Positions 51,151-63,300 of a DNA stretch of 64,000 nucleotides are shown here, in pieces. The stretch is taken from positions 85,583,537 to 85,647,536 of the forward strand of contig JAOWCC010001589.1 of NCBI GenBank assembly GCA_030867875.1, in the 5' to 3' direction. Position numbers and translations under genes: made by a program. Position 1 is the stretch's first letter; the number at the start of each line of letters is the position of its first letter. Below the pieces are notes generated by a model, which worked only from the letters and a program-made list of their open reading frames with translations, ran no database searches and was not told the origin of the DNA. This DNA comes from Actinernus sp. WN-2022 (taxonomy: Eukaryota; Cnidaria; Anthozoa; Actiniaria; Actinernidae).

Positions 51151-54100
51151 CGCCCTGATACCATTGTTACCAGACTTCTTACCGCGCGGGCATAAGATAT
51201 CACACCGCGACAAAACGTTGTGCTCCGCTGACCGAAACAACGAAGGCTCTGGAGTTCAAATAGAAGTTTCCGAGGTCTTAAAAAAATGTAAATAATTTTA
51301 TAACTTAGCTCCTGGTGGTGGGCTCCTGCTTTTAAGCAGGTTTCTTGTGTTTTTTTTCGCGAATCATTTCACGTATATACGCGTACGTAGACATTAAACG
51401 GGGGTGAGTAGCCCTGTTTCCTTTTAGTTTCGGCGGGAAACTGGGGAGACGCGCGCGCTGGGCTCATCAAAAGCGCATGCGCGTGACATTTTGTTGCGGT
51501 GCGAGCTGTACATAATAGGTCAGGATCAGGACCACTTAGCAACGTTACTAACCAGCGTTATGCTTCGAATAGACGTTATAGTGACACGGCAGCCATATTT
51601 AATCCCAGGAGAATAAAAATCCTTTGTTTTTCCCCGTCTGAACTCGTTCTGAAACTGATTCAGTTTGTTACCAACATGGCCGCCGTGTGATACATACCGG
51701 CATACTGTAATTCGTGCGATTGTAGGAAGACGTTTTCTAGCAGGCGAGGGTGGCTGGCCCTGCCAACGGATTGTGAGCAGCGTAAGCGCGTGACGAGCAC
51801 TGCAAGTGCGAGCTTCTAGGGGGTCCGGTTGCGGGGCGTCTGGGTGCGTGATCTCCGGGAAATTGTGAAAATATAAGGTCTCTCAGTGAAATGGCATTTC
51901 CTGCATTTTTATACCACTTTGGGAAGCGGAGATGGGCACTCAAAAAGTACAGGTACTGTTTGCCGTAGAACCGGGATGAAGAAAGACTGGATGCGGCTTT
52001 GCACCATACCGCCAAAAATGTGGACTACTTAATTTTGTGGTAACCACTGCAGGAACACACAACAGTACACTTCGTAAATCGTTCCCAGGCCCATTGGCGC
52101 AAAATGTAGGGCCCGTTGCGCTAACCCCTGCTTCCGGTGTTTAGGGGGCCCCAGTCCCCCGCACCTCCATGCCTCCTACTCTAGTGGTTCTGGATCACAT
52201 GGTCACCTACAGATAAAGCCAGTTGTTCGTACCTTTAGGAACTGCCGTCCGCTTTTTGCTGATTTCACGGCAATAGCGCACTTAGAAAAATCCCGGCTTT
52301 GGTGACCATAAACTGAACAAACAAACAGGAAAAAAACAATCCTGTTTAAAAGACAATATATTAGTACGAACAACTGAAGCGCATACATAATACAGCTCAT
52401 ATAAATTATTCAGTATTCAGCGTGTGACGCTCCCGAAGGTACGTGCTGCCTTTTGGCCTATTGTGTCATTCACTCGATCAGTAAGCCCGAAGAGCCTGAA
52501 AACGAGGTTGAATGATAGCCTATCGATATTCGTCGCGTTTAGCACGTGGTTCTGACAAAATGTTTCAGATATTTATCCCAATGTGTTTTCCTTGCAATTT
52601 CCTTCTCTTATTTTCTTATTCTGCCTATTTTTAAAGTGATGTGCAGTCAAAAATGTATTTAGATAGCATTATTTTAAGGATTTAGCAATCGGCGACGGCC
52701 GACAGCGCTCCCTGGCATTTCGAGTACTATTAGAATTTAATAGCAAATTTTACACAGGAGATCGATCACAATTTTAGCAGACGTAAATGATTGACGATTC
52801 CCACTGGGAGCCGTAAGTAGCTCTAATTGGCCATGCGTTGCTATAGTACGCGTGGCACATTCCCCTAGACTAGATAGGTTACATAGGTCATGAGCATCCC
52901 GGGATATAAATAGCCAAGGATAATTACGGTACGTGCGAGGCTTGTCGCAGGTGTCCGTAAGACCGCTATTCCATATACACGCACCGTGACCCGTGATTTT
53001 ATCTACGAGAGCAATAACCAAATTACTTGCACCTGGACCCAGGCGAGTCGTTATTTGCGATCGTTGCTCTTGCGAGGTCGCATGCGGCATCTTAAGTTGA
53101 ATGTTTTCGCGTGTTCGGCTTTGAAAATTGCTCATTTTCCGTAATTTTTCACGACTAGCAGGATAAAGCGTTCAACGCCCCACCTCTCCGAAGACTCTGT
53201 TTTTGCGGTGCGCACGCCTCCTCCACAAAGAGCTCCCCGCTCCTACTGCCTCAAGCACGCTCTCCCCACATCTTAACTATAACTTGAACAATAACACACT
53301 TCCTGCCATCCAGGCTTGAAAAAGTAAAATTGACTTGTAAAAAGACCCATCTGTTTGCACAACTTTCGGTGTAATAACCTCTAAGTATAAATTAAGTCCC
53401 TTCAATTTCTTTTGCTGTAATTATTTCCATTTTTTCATGTGATATACAAGAAGTAGTTGCACACAAATTCTTTTTTTGGCACACTTTTGAAAACCCAGGA
53501 AATTTACCAGTAAGCAGTTTATTTTAAAATAAAATTAGTTTATCATTTTGTTATCATTGAACTTTGAAAATGGTGTTAACTTGATTGTCCACTGGGCTCT
53601 TCAGACCACCACACATTTTGCACCTATCAATTTAAATCCCGAAACTCCCCCACCCCCCTCCCTCAGGACTAGGACTAGGTGAGGATATTTGATGGTGATT
53701 GACCAGTTTTTGTGGCCCCAGGGGGTCAGGGATTTTACTTGATTTGCTTCAAGTACATGTACATTGTACTTTCAAAGTTCGTGGGAGGGGTGGAGATTTG
53801 ACTGGAGCCCAGTTCACCTGTGGTGGCAATCGTCATGTAAGATTGCGGTGATATGGCGCTATATAAATATGGCCATTATTATTTTAGTTGTTGTTTTTTC
53901 GTTTCTATACAAAGAATCATTGAAAGTTTTTTTCAGCAACTGGACCATCAAAGTTCCAACATGGCTTGCTCAAAAATCCAGCTGTACTGTTTGGACCATA
54001 CACCAGACAAAGTAAGTGCAATGATTGCATGTAAGAATCCAGGATGCAAGAGTGGTTCCAGACACTTTCAGCATGTTAGACTATAGGAGGGGGAGCAGCC

Positions 54101-54431
54101 CGAGGGGTAGTGAGTTATGTCCCACCTGTAAGCAAACTAGTTGAAGTCTTTCAAACACCCAACCACACTAGTATTTTGTGTTGTGCTTCATTAAACCAAT
54201 CAAGCTGCAGCTGATAGCATATTCCCTTTAGTTTTAGTGCTATGAAAATACATCAGACAAGAAAGAAAATTGTTGTAGAAGACTGTGGGGATTTGGTCCC
54301 ATTTGGCTGCCCCAGGGGGTGGGGGTTTTCATACATTAGGGACTTTCTCAAATATAAGTGCATTATTTCATCAAATTCATGAATAACCTGATGGTCCATC
54401 AGCCGTCCCTAGGCCTTCTGGCTGGTATGTT

Positions 54432-54535
54432 GTCTGAGTGGGTTAATGGGATCCCTGTGGTTTACAATGGCTTGTGACGTCACAGTTGGTCGGTGACGTC
54501 ACAAGCCATTAGGGATCCCATTAACCCACTCAGAC
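54432..54535. repeat. 104-bp hairpin near the 3' end of the OPR-like gene
   Basis: GTCTGAGTGGGTTAATGGGA and TCCCATTAACCCACTCAGAC are perfect inverses, with inner AATGGCTTGTGACGTCAC/GTGACGTCACAAGCCATT also pairing. Part of the arm (GGGATCCCTGTGGTTTA) recurs at about 57049-57065 in the divergent promoter region. Confidence 0.92.
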
Positions 54536-54692
54536 AAAATACACTGAAGGCAAAATTACAGTCTGTGACCAAAGAGGATCATGGCCAATGTACAGAGTCA
54601 AGTGTGAAGGGAGTAATATTAAGCATAACTCCAAGCATACGTATGCTGTTACATGTAAGTACATGTAGAACTACTGATTCCTTCAATTGCCT

Positions 54693-56834
54693 TTAGTTAG
54701 GTGTTGAAAGTTCTTGAGAATTCTCTACTGTTTCTGTTGTAACTACATGTACTTTGCTTGTGTCTCTCCTAAGCAGTTCTTCACTGGCCTTTCTGAATAA
54801 CTCAACAGCAGGAATCCCTTGAGTATTGAATGACCACAGTACATTGTTCAGGATATTGGTGTGCATCTCAGAGAAGCCCCTCTTTAAGATTTCTTTTTCA
54901 ATCACATTAAAAACTTCTGGAGCTCGTGACATTGTAACTGCATATGACCTCAAAACTGTGGTTAGTAGAAGTATGTCAAATGCAGAAATGTCACGCTTCA
55001 TAAATTCTTCCTTGAAAGAGTCAAACAACCTTGGAGCTGGTATGTTCGCTCTTTCAAACAACCACAGGAACTGCACTAGCTGCTTGTTGGTCAACCCAGA
55101 GAGATTACGGGTAAGAATTTCTTCTTCGAATGAGTTGAATAATCCAGTGTTGTACTCTGAAGCTTTCATGAAGGACCAAAGAACCATTACTAGCTCCTGG
55201 ATAGTATGACTTTTCAGACTTATAAATGCATATTGCTGGGCTGTCTTACTGAACAGATCTGGAGACCTAACACCAAGTTTGGCAAATGACCAAACAAAGT
55301 GTGCTAGAGCTACATAATCATAGTTGTCAAATGGCCGTGAAAGGATTTCTCCCTCTAGCTTCTTAAACATCTCACCATGAGGTTCAGCTAGCTTAGCAAA
55401 GGCCCACAGGGTTTTGGCAATCCTTCGGGAGGCCATCTCAGAAATATCATGATGGCAGAGACCATCGCCAACAAGTTTGAACAAATCAGGAGCCTTGATG
55501 TTGACCTTTGCAAAAGACCATGCAAATAAAACCAATTGTCCAGGTTCATAGCATGTGACATCACGAGAAATAATATCTTCCTTGAGTGTCCCAAACAAGT
55601 GATGGTCTGCAATCTCAGCTTCAGCAAATGACAGCAAGATGGTGGCCAGATCACGATTCTCCATGGTTGAGGTATCTCTTGCTAAGACTGCTCTTGAGAT
55701 GAAGCTGAACAGTTCTTTTGCACGGAACCCTAACTTGGATAGGTACTTTAGGAACAATGCAAAGTGGCGAACCCCATACTTACCAGGATCATCACTCAAC
55801 ACAGCTTCCGCTATGGCTCTTAGGAGAATATCACACCTGAAGTGCATCTTGGAGGAAACACGCAAAATTATCTCTAGTTCATATGGCTCAAATGCACAAA
55901 GATTCCTTTGGGAAAGCTCCTCTGCAAAGCAAATGAAAAGTTCTTTGGGCCTTAAGGATGTTTCTCCAAAGGCCCATAGAAGCTGAACGAATTGCTCTCT
56001 TGTGAAAGTGGAAGTTTTTCTACGAAGAATCTCTTGCTCTGCAAGCTTAAACAAGCATTCAGAGAGTTCTCCTAACTTCGCAAAAGACCAGAAAACAATG
56101 GCTAATTCACTATTGCTGAATGCTGATAAGCCACGGTTAAGAATTTCATCTCTCATTAACTGGCTTACATTGCTTGCATCAACAACATCTTTTGCCCTTC
56201 CCAGCCCAGATAAGAGCATGGCAATTTCTTTGGTATTCAAATTGTTGAACCCTCTTTGTATGACTTCGTTTAGACACACGTCCATATCTAAATTAATGTT
56301 ACGAAGGTTCACATCACTAATTAACAGCAATGCCAGAGCATGGATGATGTTCGTAAGGCCACGATGATCAACATCATGAACTCCTTTCATGACTTCTCTA
56401 ATAAGCCGTCCCATGCTGCTATTCAGCTGGCGATCAGTTTTAACAATCTGCTGTTCCCTTCTCTTGTTCTTCATGATCTTGGCCATATTATAGAGCACGG
56501 TTACTTTGTTATGTTGGTTCATTTTACATGATTCAAAAAGCTCCAACAGTTTGTCAACACTGTTCTCGCTACGAATCTGGCTGTTCAATTGAATTTGATG
56601 TCCTCTGAACCTATTATTGTCTCCTTCCCATTGGGTTCTCCTTTTCCACGAAGTCTTTATAGGATTTCTATGTCCATCCTCTCTGTTCCTAAAAGTACTC
56701 AAGGCTACTGCTGGAAAGCTACGGAGCTGGAGTTTTGCACGCAGTACCAGTGGTACATCGGGTGGTAGATGCTGCTGCAGACATGCCCTGGCGAAATTAA
56801 ACCTCAAAAACCGACTTGACCTAGATATAAACAT
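54693..56834 (-). CDS. Intronless OPR-like helical-repeat protein (713 aa), probable mitochondrial RNA-binding factor
   Basis: A single uninterrupted frame from ATG to TAA. Residues 1-50 are rich in Arg and Ser and free of acid until about 30, as in a mitochondrial presequence. From residue 249 to 667 a 38-residue repeat runs without a single insertion: the hallmark position falls at 249, 287, 325, 363, 401, 439, 477, 515, 553, 591, 629 and 667, usually as WSFAKLG or WAFAKL, followed by LF about 12 residues later and a charged EEIL-R helix. A likely extra repeat is at about 211. A 38-residue period is that of octotricopeptide repeats, helical-hairpin arrays that bind organellar RNA; animal FASTK proteins carry related repeats. 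No C-terminal RAP domain is visible, only a short tail. The RNA-binding role is inference. Confidence 0.88.
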   Translation of the reverse strand: MFISRSSRFLRFNFARACLQQHLPPDVPLVLRAKLQLRSFPAVALSTFRNREDGHRNPIKTSWKRRTQWEGDNNRFRGHQIQLNSQIRSENSVDKLLELFESCKMNQHNKVTVLYNMAKIMKNKRREQQIVKTDRQLNSSMGRLIREVMKGVHDVDHRGLTNIIHALALLLISDVNLRNINLDMDVCLNEVIQRGFNNLNTKEIAMLLSGLGRAKDVVDASNVSQLMRDEILNRGLSAFSNSELAIVFWSFAKLGELSECLFKLAEQEILRRKTSTFTREQFVQLLWAFGETSLRPKELFICFAEELSQRNLCAFEPYELEIILRVSSKMHFRCDILLRAIAEAVLSDDPGKYGVRHFALFLKYLSKLGFRAKELFSFISRAVLARDTSTMENRDLATILLSFAEAEIADHHLFGTLKEDIISRDVTCYEPGQLVLFAWSFAKVNIKAPDLFKLVGDGLCHHDISEMASRRIAKTLWAFAKLAEPHGEMFKKLEGEILSRPFDNYDYVALAHFVWSFAKLGVRSPDLFSKTAQQYAFISLKSHTIQELVMVLWSFMKASEYNTGLFNSFEEEILTRNLSGLTNKQLVQFLWLFERANIPAPRLFDSFKEEFMKRDISAFDILLLTTVLRSYAVTMSRAPEVFNVIEKEILKRGFSEMHTNILNNVLWSFNTQGIPAVELFRKASEELLRRDTSKVHVVTTETVENSQELSTPN

Positions 56835-57147
56835 GACTTTTAGCTAACAGCATCTTCCCTGGTCTCTTGGTTACAATTATCTCTATCTTAATAACTATAT
56901 TCTTAAAGGCTAGGCAACGCAAGTATATGAATGTTCATCTTCTCCACTTTCCACATAACAACACGTGTCTTCGACACCGCCATCTTGTAGCACAACCTCG
57001 TCCCCAGTGTCTTCTCTGACCGAGAAGGGTTGCACGTTTAATGATATGGGATCCCTGTGGTTTATTACCCAGGAGCCTATGCAATGAAAACACAGGGTTA
57101 CCACCATAGGAATGATGAAAAAGTCAAGATTGTGAATCCTCTGCATC
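56835..57147. promoter_or_regulatory. Shared divergent promoter of the OPR-like and peptidase genes
   Basis: Only 313 bp separate the two start codons, which point away from each other. The minus strand reads AAGATGGCGG (plus 56977-56986), an exact match to the recalled YY1 consensus common in TATA-less promoters. Both transcripts presumably start in this interval. Confidence 0.6.
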
Positions 57148-57387
57148 ATGCTCAGTTCAAAAACAATACGATGGCATTTTCAAATTTCGCGCCTTCCGAA
57201 GTGCGCTTTGCAAATGATTCGGCCAATATTTGTTTCCAGTACGAGACCTGTGCCTGGTGCACCATTATTGGAGTGGATGTTTGGCTCCAAAGATGCTGTC
57301 CTTGCCAAGCGTATGCCGAGCACCAATGAAATACATGGATACCAGATCATGGATGAGTTTAACTGGTTACGACACAGGAAATCAAAG
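57148..57387 (+). CDS. S9 peptidase-like gene, exon 1
   Basis: Eighty codons from the first in-frame ATG, ending at AAG|GTAAAA, phase 0. Contains LLEWMFGSKD and DEFNWLRHRKSK. A competing ATG in another frame (57171) gives a product that stops within the exon and lacks family similarity. Confidence 0.75.
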
Positions 57388-60300
57388 GTAAAATGATAAT
57401 TAGTGTACCCGACGTACAAGACTGTATGTAATTTAATACTCAGAGAATAAGACTAAGCAGCAATTATTTTGAATTTTAATTTCGTTTTGTTGCCTGAACA
57501 CCATCCAACTTTCCCTGCTAGCAGAGGTCTCTCTCTGTCTTGGTAAAATGGAAGGCGAGGGAGAGACTTCTGCCGACATCCAACGCTTTTTCTGTCGCGC
57601 ATGCGTGAAGTTTCCTTGGCAACAAGTGACGCGATCTCACGTGTACTTATGAGCGCACTGTAACAAACAACTGACGCGTACAACTATTTCCGGTTAAACG
57701 CGTTTTCGAAACTGGTTTGACTCGTCCATGACTGTGGACGGCAAGCGTCGGATGTCGGCAGAGGTCTCTCCCTTGCCTTCCATTTTACCAAGACAGAGAG
57801 AGACCTCTGCTAGCAGGGAACATCCAACTGTCTCTGCTTCCCAACTCTCTAAAATAAGGAAACGTTTTTATTCAAACAATAAAATTTCACTTTAATAAGC
57901 AACAACAAGTTTATGTTTACAACAACTGCTCAGTTTCTCGTTTCTGATTGGTTTATTGCCATTGGAAATGAGAGGACGTACCACCGATTGCGTCAATTTG
58001 CTCACACCACGGATTACGTGATAGCACATGCTATATAGAATCACTTTTCCCCTACTTCATAGTTTTCAAAGGCTGCTTTAAATAATCCCCTTGACTATTT
58101 CTCGTTTGTTGTTGTACAATAAATTTGATAGTTTAATTCCTGTGGTATGTCCTCTTATTTGTCACATTTTTCGTCATCTCATGGTCACTAGTGTAGACCT
58201 GTACCGGGGATTCAGGCACTGATGTTAATTTTAATTATATATATAATCAGTTCCATATATATCCAACAAGAACTAGCCTGTACACAGACCTCCGTAATCC
58301 CTTCAAAGGAAGGAAAAGGAGGTCTGTACTATGGATGAGTTAATCGTGTTCTAGGTCACGTGGATAGTTACAGGAATGTTGTAACCAGTCGCTGATTGGC
58401 TGGTGCCTCCTAGCGGGTGCTGATTGGCTTAGCGGTTATGTTGACCTTAATTAGTTCTGGCTCCGTGGGAAAATCCGAGCTCAATTGCCCTATATCATTA
58501 TGACGTCATATCAAAACAATCTATTGTTTAAACGCTAAGGATCACGGTCGTGGGAGGGGGACAATTAAAACAGCAACAACACAAAAAAAATCGCTATCAA
58601 ATGCATTTTGTAGAACGTAGAATAGTGGTAATAGCCACCAAATAGGTAAATATTGTGGGATAAACATTGATACAGCTGATATCTGGAAACCAGACAATTC
58701 GAAGTTAAATTTTCCTCAGCAGAGCAGATTTAGTTCAAAATTCTATTGTTCAAGTCGATTCTGTCCCCCTCATAAACAAGCCATGACGTCATAATGATAT
58801 AGGGTAATTCACTCTGGTTTGGAATTGTGTTAAGATGAATTGCTATGTCATTTTGTGTCCTGTGCTCGGTTAATATTGAGAAAAAAATTATAAGAATATC
58901 TGTTCATGTAACTCAGTACTGCATTTCAAGTCTGGGAAGAAATTATTTCTCTCGAATTTCAAGTGAAATGTAAATCAACATAAATGCCTCAACATAAATG
59001 CAGAAAGTGCCTAGGAAGTTTGAAAGAATTTGCAGGGAACAAACGAAATTCTTCTTCAGATATCGTCTAGTTGATCATCTTCAAAACAAAAAGAAAGTCC
59101 ATGTTCAAGAGCTCTTTTTACAAAGCGAATGGCTGTGGGAGACGATCAACCAGAAGCAATATCAATAGCCTCGGCGGTCAGGCGAGTTGCTACGAGCGCG
59201 ACTTCTCAAACCTCGAGTTCACGTGGTTCTCAAACTCTCGAATTCATCCAATCTTCCCCTTTCTCGAGGAAAGAAAGATAACGGAGGTCTGTGTATAGGC
59301 TATTGAAGAAGGGAATTTATTTTATTTCCCCCGCTTCCCAGCACGTCCTCCCTCTTTGTCTCTTGCATTGCCGTTAACAATAGGAAATGAACAATCTGAA
59401 TTATACAATGTGTACCATCTAGTGTTTCTCGGCCAATGGCAATCAAGATGTAATTTATGCAAAATTATGTCGGAACACGATTAACGACAGTATAGCACAC
59501 TGACATCCCTTCCCGAGTTTTGAGGGGGGATGGACGGCTGAACACAGGCTAACAAGAACTAGTATTTGTGGCAGTATATATTGGACTGAATATCTAATCA
59601 CAGTACTTCTGTACTGGAGTCCTGGGGGGTACTTCATGGTGAAAATTAAGGTAGGGGATGCTCGTTGGAAAAGCTGGAAAAATACCCTGAACAATACTTT
59701 ACCTAGAAAGTGCACTAATATAACTCTAAAAATACCTTAATGGCCTCAAAATACCCTCAAAATACCAAGTATGGATTACCAATTATTAACAAAGTAATAA
59801 GCCCAGTGATACACGACTAACACAAGGCCATTTCAGCAATTTTGTCAAATTTTCTAACTACCGTAATTAACATTCCAGCTGTGTTCAGTTTATTTGAGTG
59901 GATATTGTTTTTAGAGCCTGTTTCTTAAAAAAATCCCAGATTTTAGAACATTTGGTTTTTCCCTAGACGATTCGCTAAAAAGATTTTGAGTCGCCAAATT
60001 CAACCCCTAAAAAATACAATGAGCACCCCTGACCCCCTGGACTGGAGTATGCAGAGGCCATCACATGCTATAATTATATTCAGTGCACAGGATTCCATCA
60101 GGCTAGCAGCCTTTATTAATGAATTAGATTTAGCATAGAGTTTAAAAATTAACTGGTTATCGAGTTAATAATTCATGTAATTTATACAGTCACTTGGTCA
60201 TATCATATCATAGCACTTTGTGTTTGGGTCTATAAAGCTGGTAAACAAATTATTAATCTGGTCCATAACTTACAATATTGCCAAAGTTGCAGTCATTTAA

Positions 60301-63300
60301 TAAGTCCATAACTTACAATACTACCTTGCAGTCAATGTAATAGCCAGGATGGTCCATAACTTAAGTATGGCCTGCTTGCATTCATTTGATAGCCTGGTCC
60401 ATAACTTACGATATTGCCTTGCAGTCACCTAATAGCCAATAGGTCCACAACTTACAATACTGCCTGGCAGTCAATGTAATCATAACTTACATGTACAGTA
60501 CAGCCTTGTACTCATTTTAATAGGTCACTTCATAACTTATGGTATGATCTTGCAGTCATTTAATAATTAGAGGTATATATATCTATTGACACTTCTGATT
60601 TTAACAGGATGTTAGGAAGTACATTAAGCAAGAAAACAAGTGAGTTCGTTGAAAATGTTTCATGACAACTTTGCTCTTGGTTTAATGTAATTTAATTTAT
60701 TAGCTTCGATCGCCATTGATTAACTAAATATAACGTACAATAGGTATTGGAAAACAAACAAAAGCAAACACTATTCGTAAACAAACAAACACAAACTTTA
60801 TATATGGCTGGGTTGCCACAACAGCATAACAGCCAATTACTGTCTTTAACAATTACCATTGTTTTCATTAAGTCACATGACTTTAACCCAGTGATTACTG
60901 GGTTAGTTAAATTATGTAATTATTCAAAAAAACATGAATGGAGTCACTCCTAGTCCCAAATGGTCTAGATGAATAGTGCTTAATTTGAAAGACAGGTTCA
61001 CTATTTTAAGCATGCAGTGAGCTGTGCCTCACAGGGAGAAACCGGCTGAATGAGTAAAACATTTCACACGTGTCAGTGTTAATTGTATTGCTTAATTATG
61101 GAAATTGAACATTTCCACTAGTCTTTTGTAACTTTACATTGCACTTTTTTTCGCTCTCAGCCAATCTGATACCATGACATCTGAAACACAAAAGAACCTG
61201 AGAACAGTAATAATTATTAAGTTAAAGACACATTTAGACCGAGCAGTCATAAAAACAATTTTTTAACTATCAAAATAAAACATTTTGAGAAGGCTGACAA
61301 TGTTACATGTATATTTTTTTTTGGACAGCTACACTGAGAATTGCCTTGGTGACACTGTACACTTTCAAAAAAAGTTGTTGCACGAGATGTGTTACTGGTC
61401 GCCTCTCAGTCACGAGTTGGAGTCAATACCAGAGGTAACATCGTTTATTGGAATGTTATGATTGCATATGATATATTTATAGTCATGCATGCATGATCAT
61501 TACTGTAAGTATTTGTTCCTGAATATTATTTACAATAAATTATTGTTCATGAAGATTTATAGAGACATACCAGTTAATCACCTGGGTGTATGCATGGATT
61601 TGTTTCCAAAATCAATGCACTTAAATTACCCATTACATAATTACTGACCTCACTGATACCAAAGATGAATAATGATATCCTTAGAATACCAACATTTTAA
61701 AGGCTCCCAAATGTTTCTGGTTACTGACCTTTCTCCAAATTATGGAGATTATTAAAGCCATTATGTCACTCATTCAACTGAAGAAATGAATTGATCAGTG
61801 ATCGATCGACCAGTAAATGCCCAGATTTGTTTCTCAATACGTACTATAGGGACACTCGTCAGCAGCTTGCATACATGTACAATGTAATTATGTGCATTAT
61901 TATTAGTACATACAGTGGTACACAGTAGCCACTAGTACTACATCCCCAGGCTTAAATTCTCTCAGTTTTGATTCAAATTTCCTGAAAAGAGGGGAGATTG
62001 GGGAGGACTAGAGCCCTTCTCTTCCAACCCTTTTTCCACAGGAAGCCCAAGTTCAATTGGGTAGAGTTAAAACAGGCATCTCTTGGTCCATGGCTACTTA
62101 TGTATTAGAAATGATACAAAGTATATATATATATATATATAATTTATATATACAGTCGTTGCCGTTAACGTTGTCCTATACATATCCACATATGGATTTA
62201 TAGCCTTTGTTCAGTTCGCACCTTTTACATAAAGAATGGTAATCACCTGGGGGGGGGGGGGGACTCCCATATAAGAGGGGTAAGGGATGCTCGTCGTACA
62301 TTTCTTACCCTAGGTACTAAAATGGGCGTTGGCTCAACTTAGGGTATCACCCCTAAAAGAGAATATATATGTAAAGGGTACCTTTTTGGGTGGGTGTCAA
62401 AATTGAACAAAAAAGCTGTTATCAATTTACATTTTTATTATCTTTTAGGGGTCAAAATAAGCTTGAGCCACGCCCATTTTAGTACCTCTTAGGGGTCAAA
62501 TCGAAAATGTCCGACGAGCATCCCTACCCCTTTTATATGGGAGTCCCCCCCCCGGGGGTAATCAACCGTGAATGCGCCCTTTGTATTTGGGAACAAAGAG
62601 CCACTGTGGTCGAATGGTTAATGCTCTTGCTTTCCAGATCGAAGCCTCGAGTTCAAGTCTCAATATCGGAATCGTATCTTTTTTCCCCCTTGTTTTATTT
62701 TTTGTTTTTTCGTGTTTTCCCCCCTTGTTTTTTTAAGGGAATGCAGTCAGAAAAAAAGGGGAAAAAGAAATGAAAAAAATCTTCGCAGTGAAAAAAAAAG
62801 ATGCGATGCCGATACTGAGACTTGATCTCGGGGCTTCGAACTGGTAAGCAAGAGTGTTAACCATTAGACCACCGTGGCTCTTTGTTACCAAATACAAAGG
62901 GCGCGTTCACAGTTGATTACCGTTCTTTATGTAAAAGGTGTGAACTGAACAAAGGACTAGGTCTAGGACAACCTTAACGGCAACGACTGTATATATATAT
63001 ATATATATATATTTTAACTGATGAAGGCTGAAAGCCGAAACGTTTTTAAATATATGGAACTGTGAGAAGTTGCCAGTTGTACTCCTGTAAATTCTTTGTA
63101 TAATATATAACTACAACTAGCTGTGAATCCAGAGGGATCCTTCTACAGGAAGTTCATCGTTAGTTTTTACCGCCTTTTTATATATATATATAGCATATGG
63201 GTGCATTATGCTCTTGATATTGAGTAGTTTGAATTTCACATTTAATTTGCTCAGTCAGTTAAGTAAAAAAAATATTCATATGAATTGAACTGTCTTGTGA

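Larger units (their letters stand above)
47834..54692. other. Intergenic region between the FGF and OPR-like genes
   Basis: About 6.9 kb with no recognised gene: foldbacks at 48150-48428 and 54432-54535, a direct duplication at 48489-48665, two small MITEs (49204-49345 and 49985-50116) and a tRNA-derived SINE (about 50930-51150). A plus-strand frame at 53.97-54.08 kb has a cysteine-rich look (YCLDHTPDK) but no confirmed exon context. Confidence 0.55.

Noticed and set aside
52737..53135. 132-codon minus-strand open frame
   Set aside because: No family resemblance and no supporting promoter or splice context.
53932..54086. Cysteine-containing plus-strand frame (YCLDHTPDK followed by a GTAAGT site)
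   Set aside because: It has a plausible donor, but no partner exons, start or known zinc-finger spacing could be established.
62598..62670. Possible functional tRNA gene
   Set aside because: The sequence lies in a transposon arm, is mirrored in the other arm and does not close a convincing acceptor stem.
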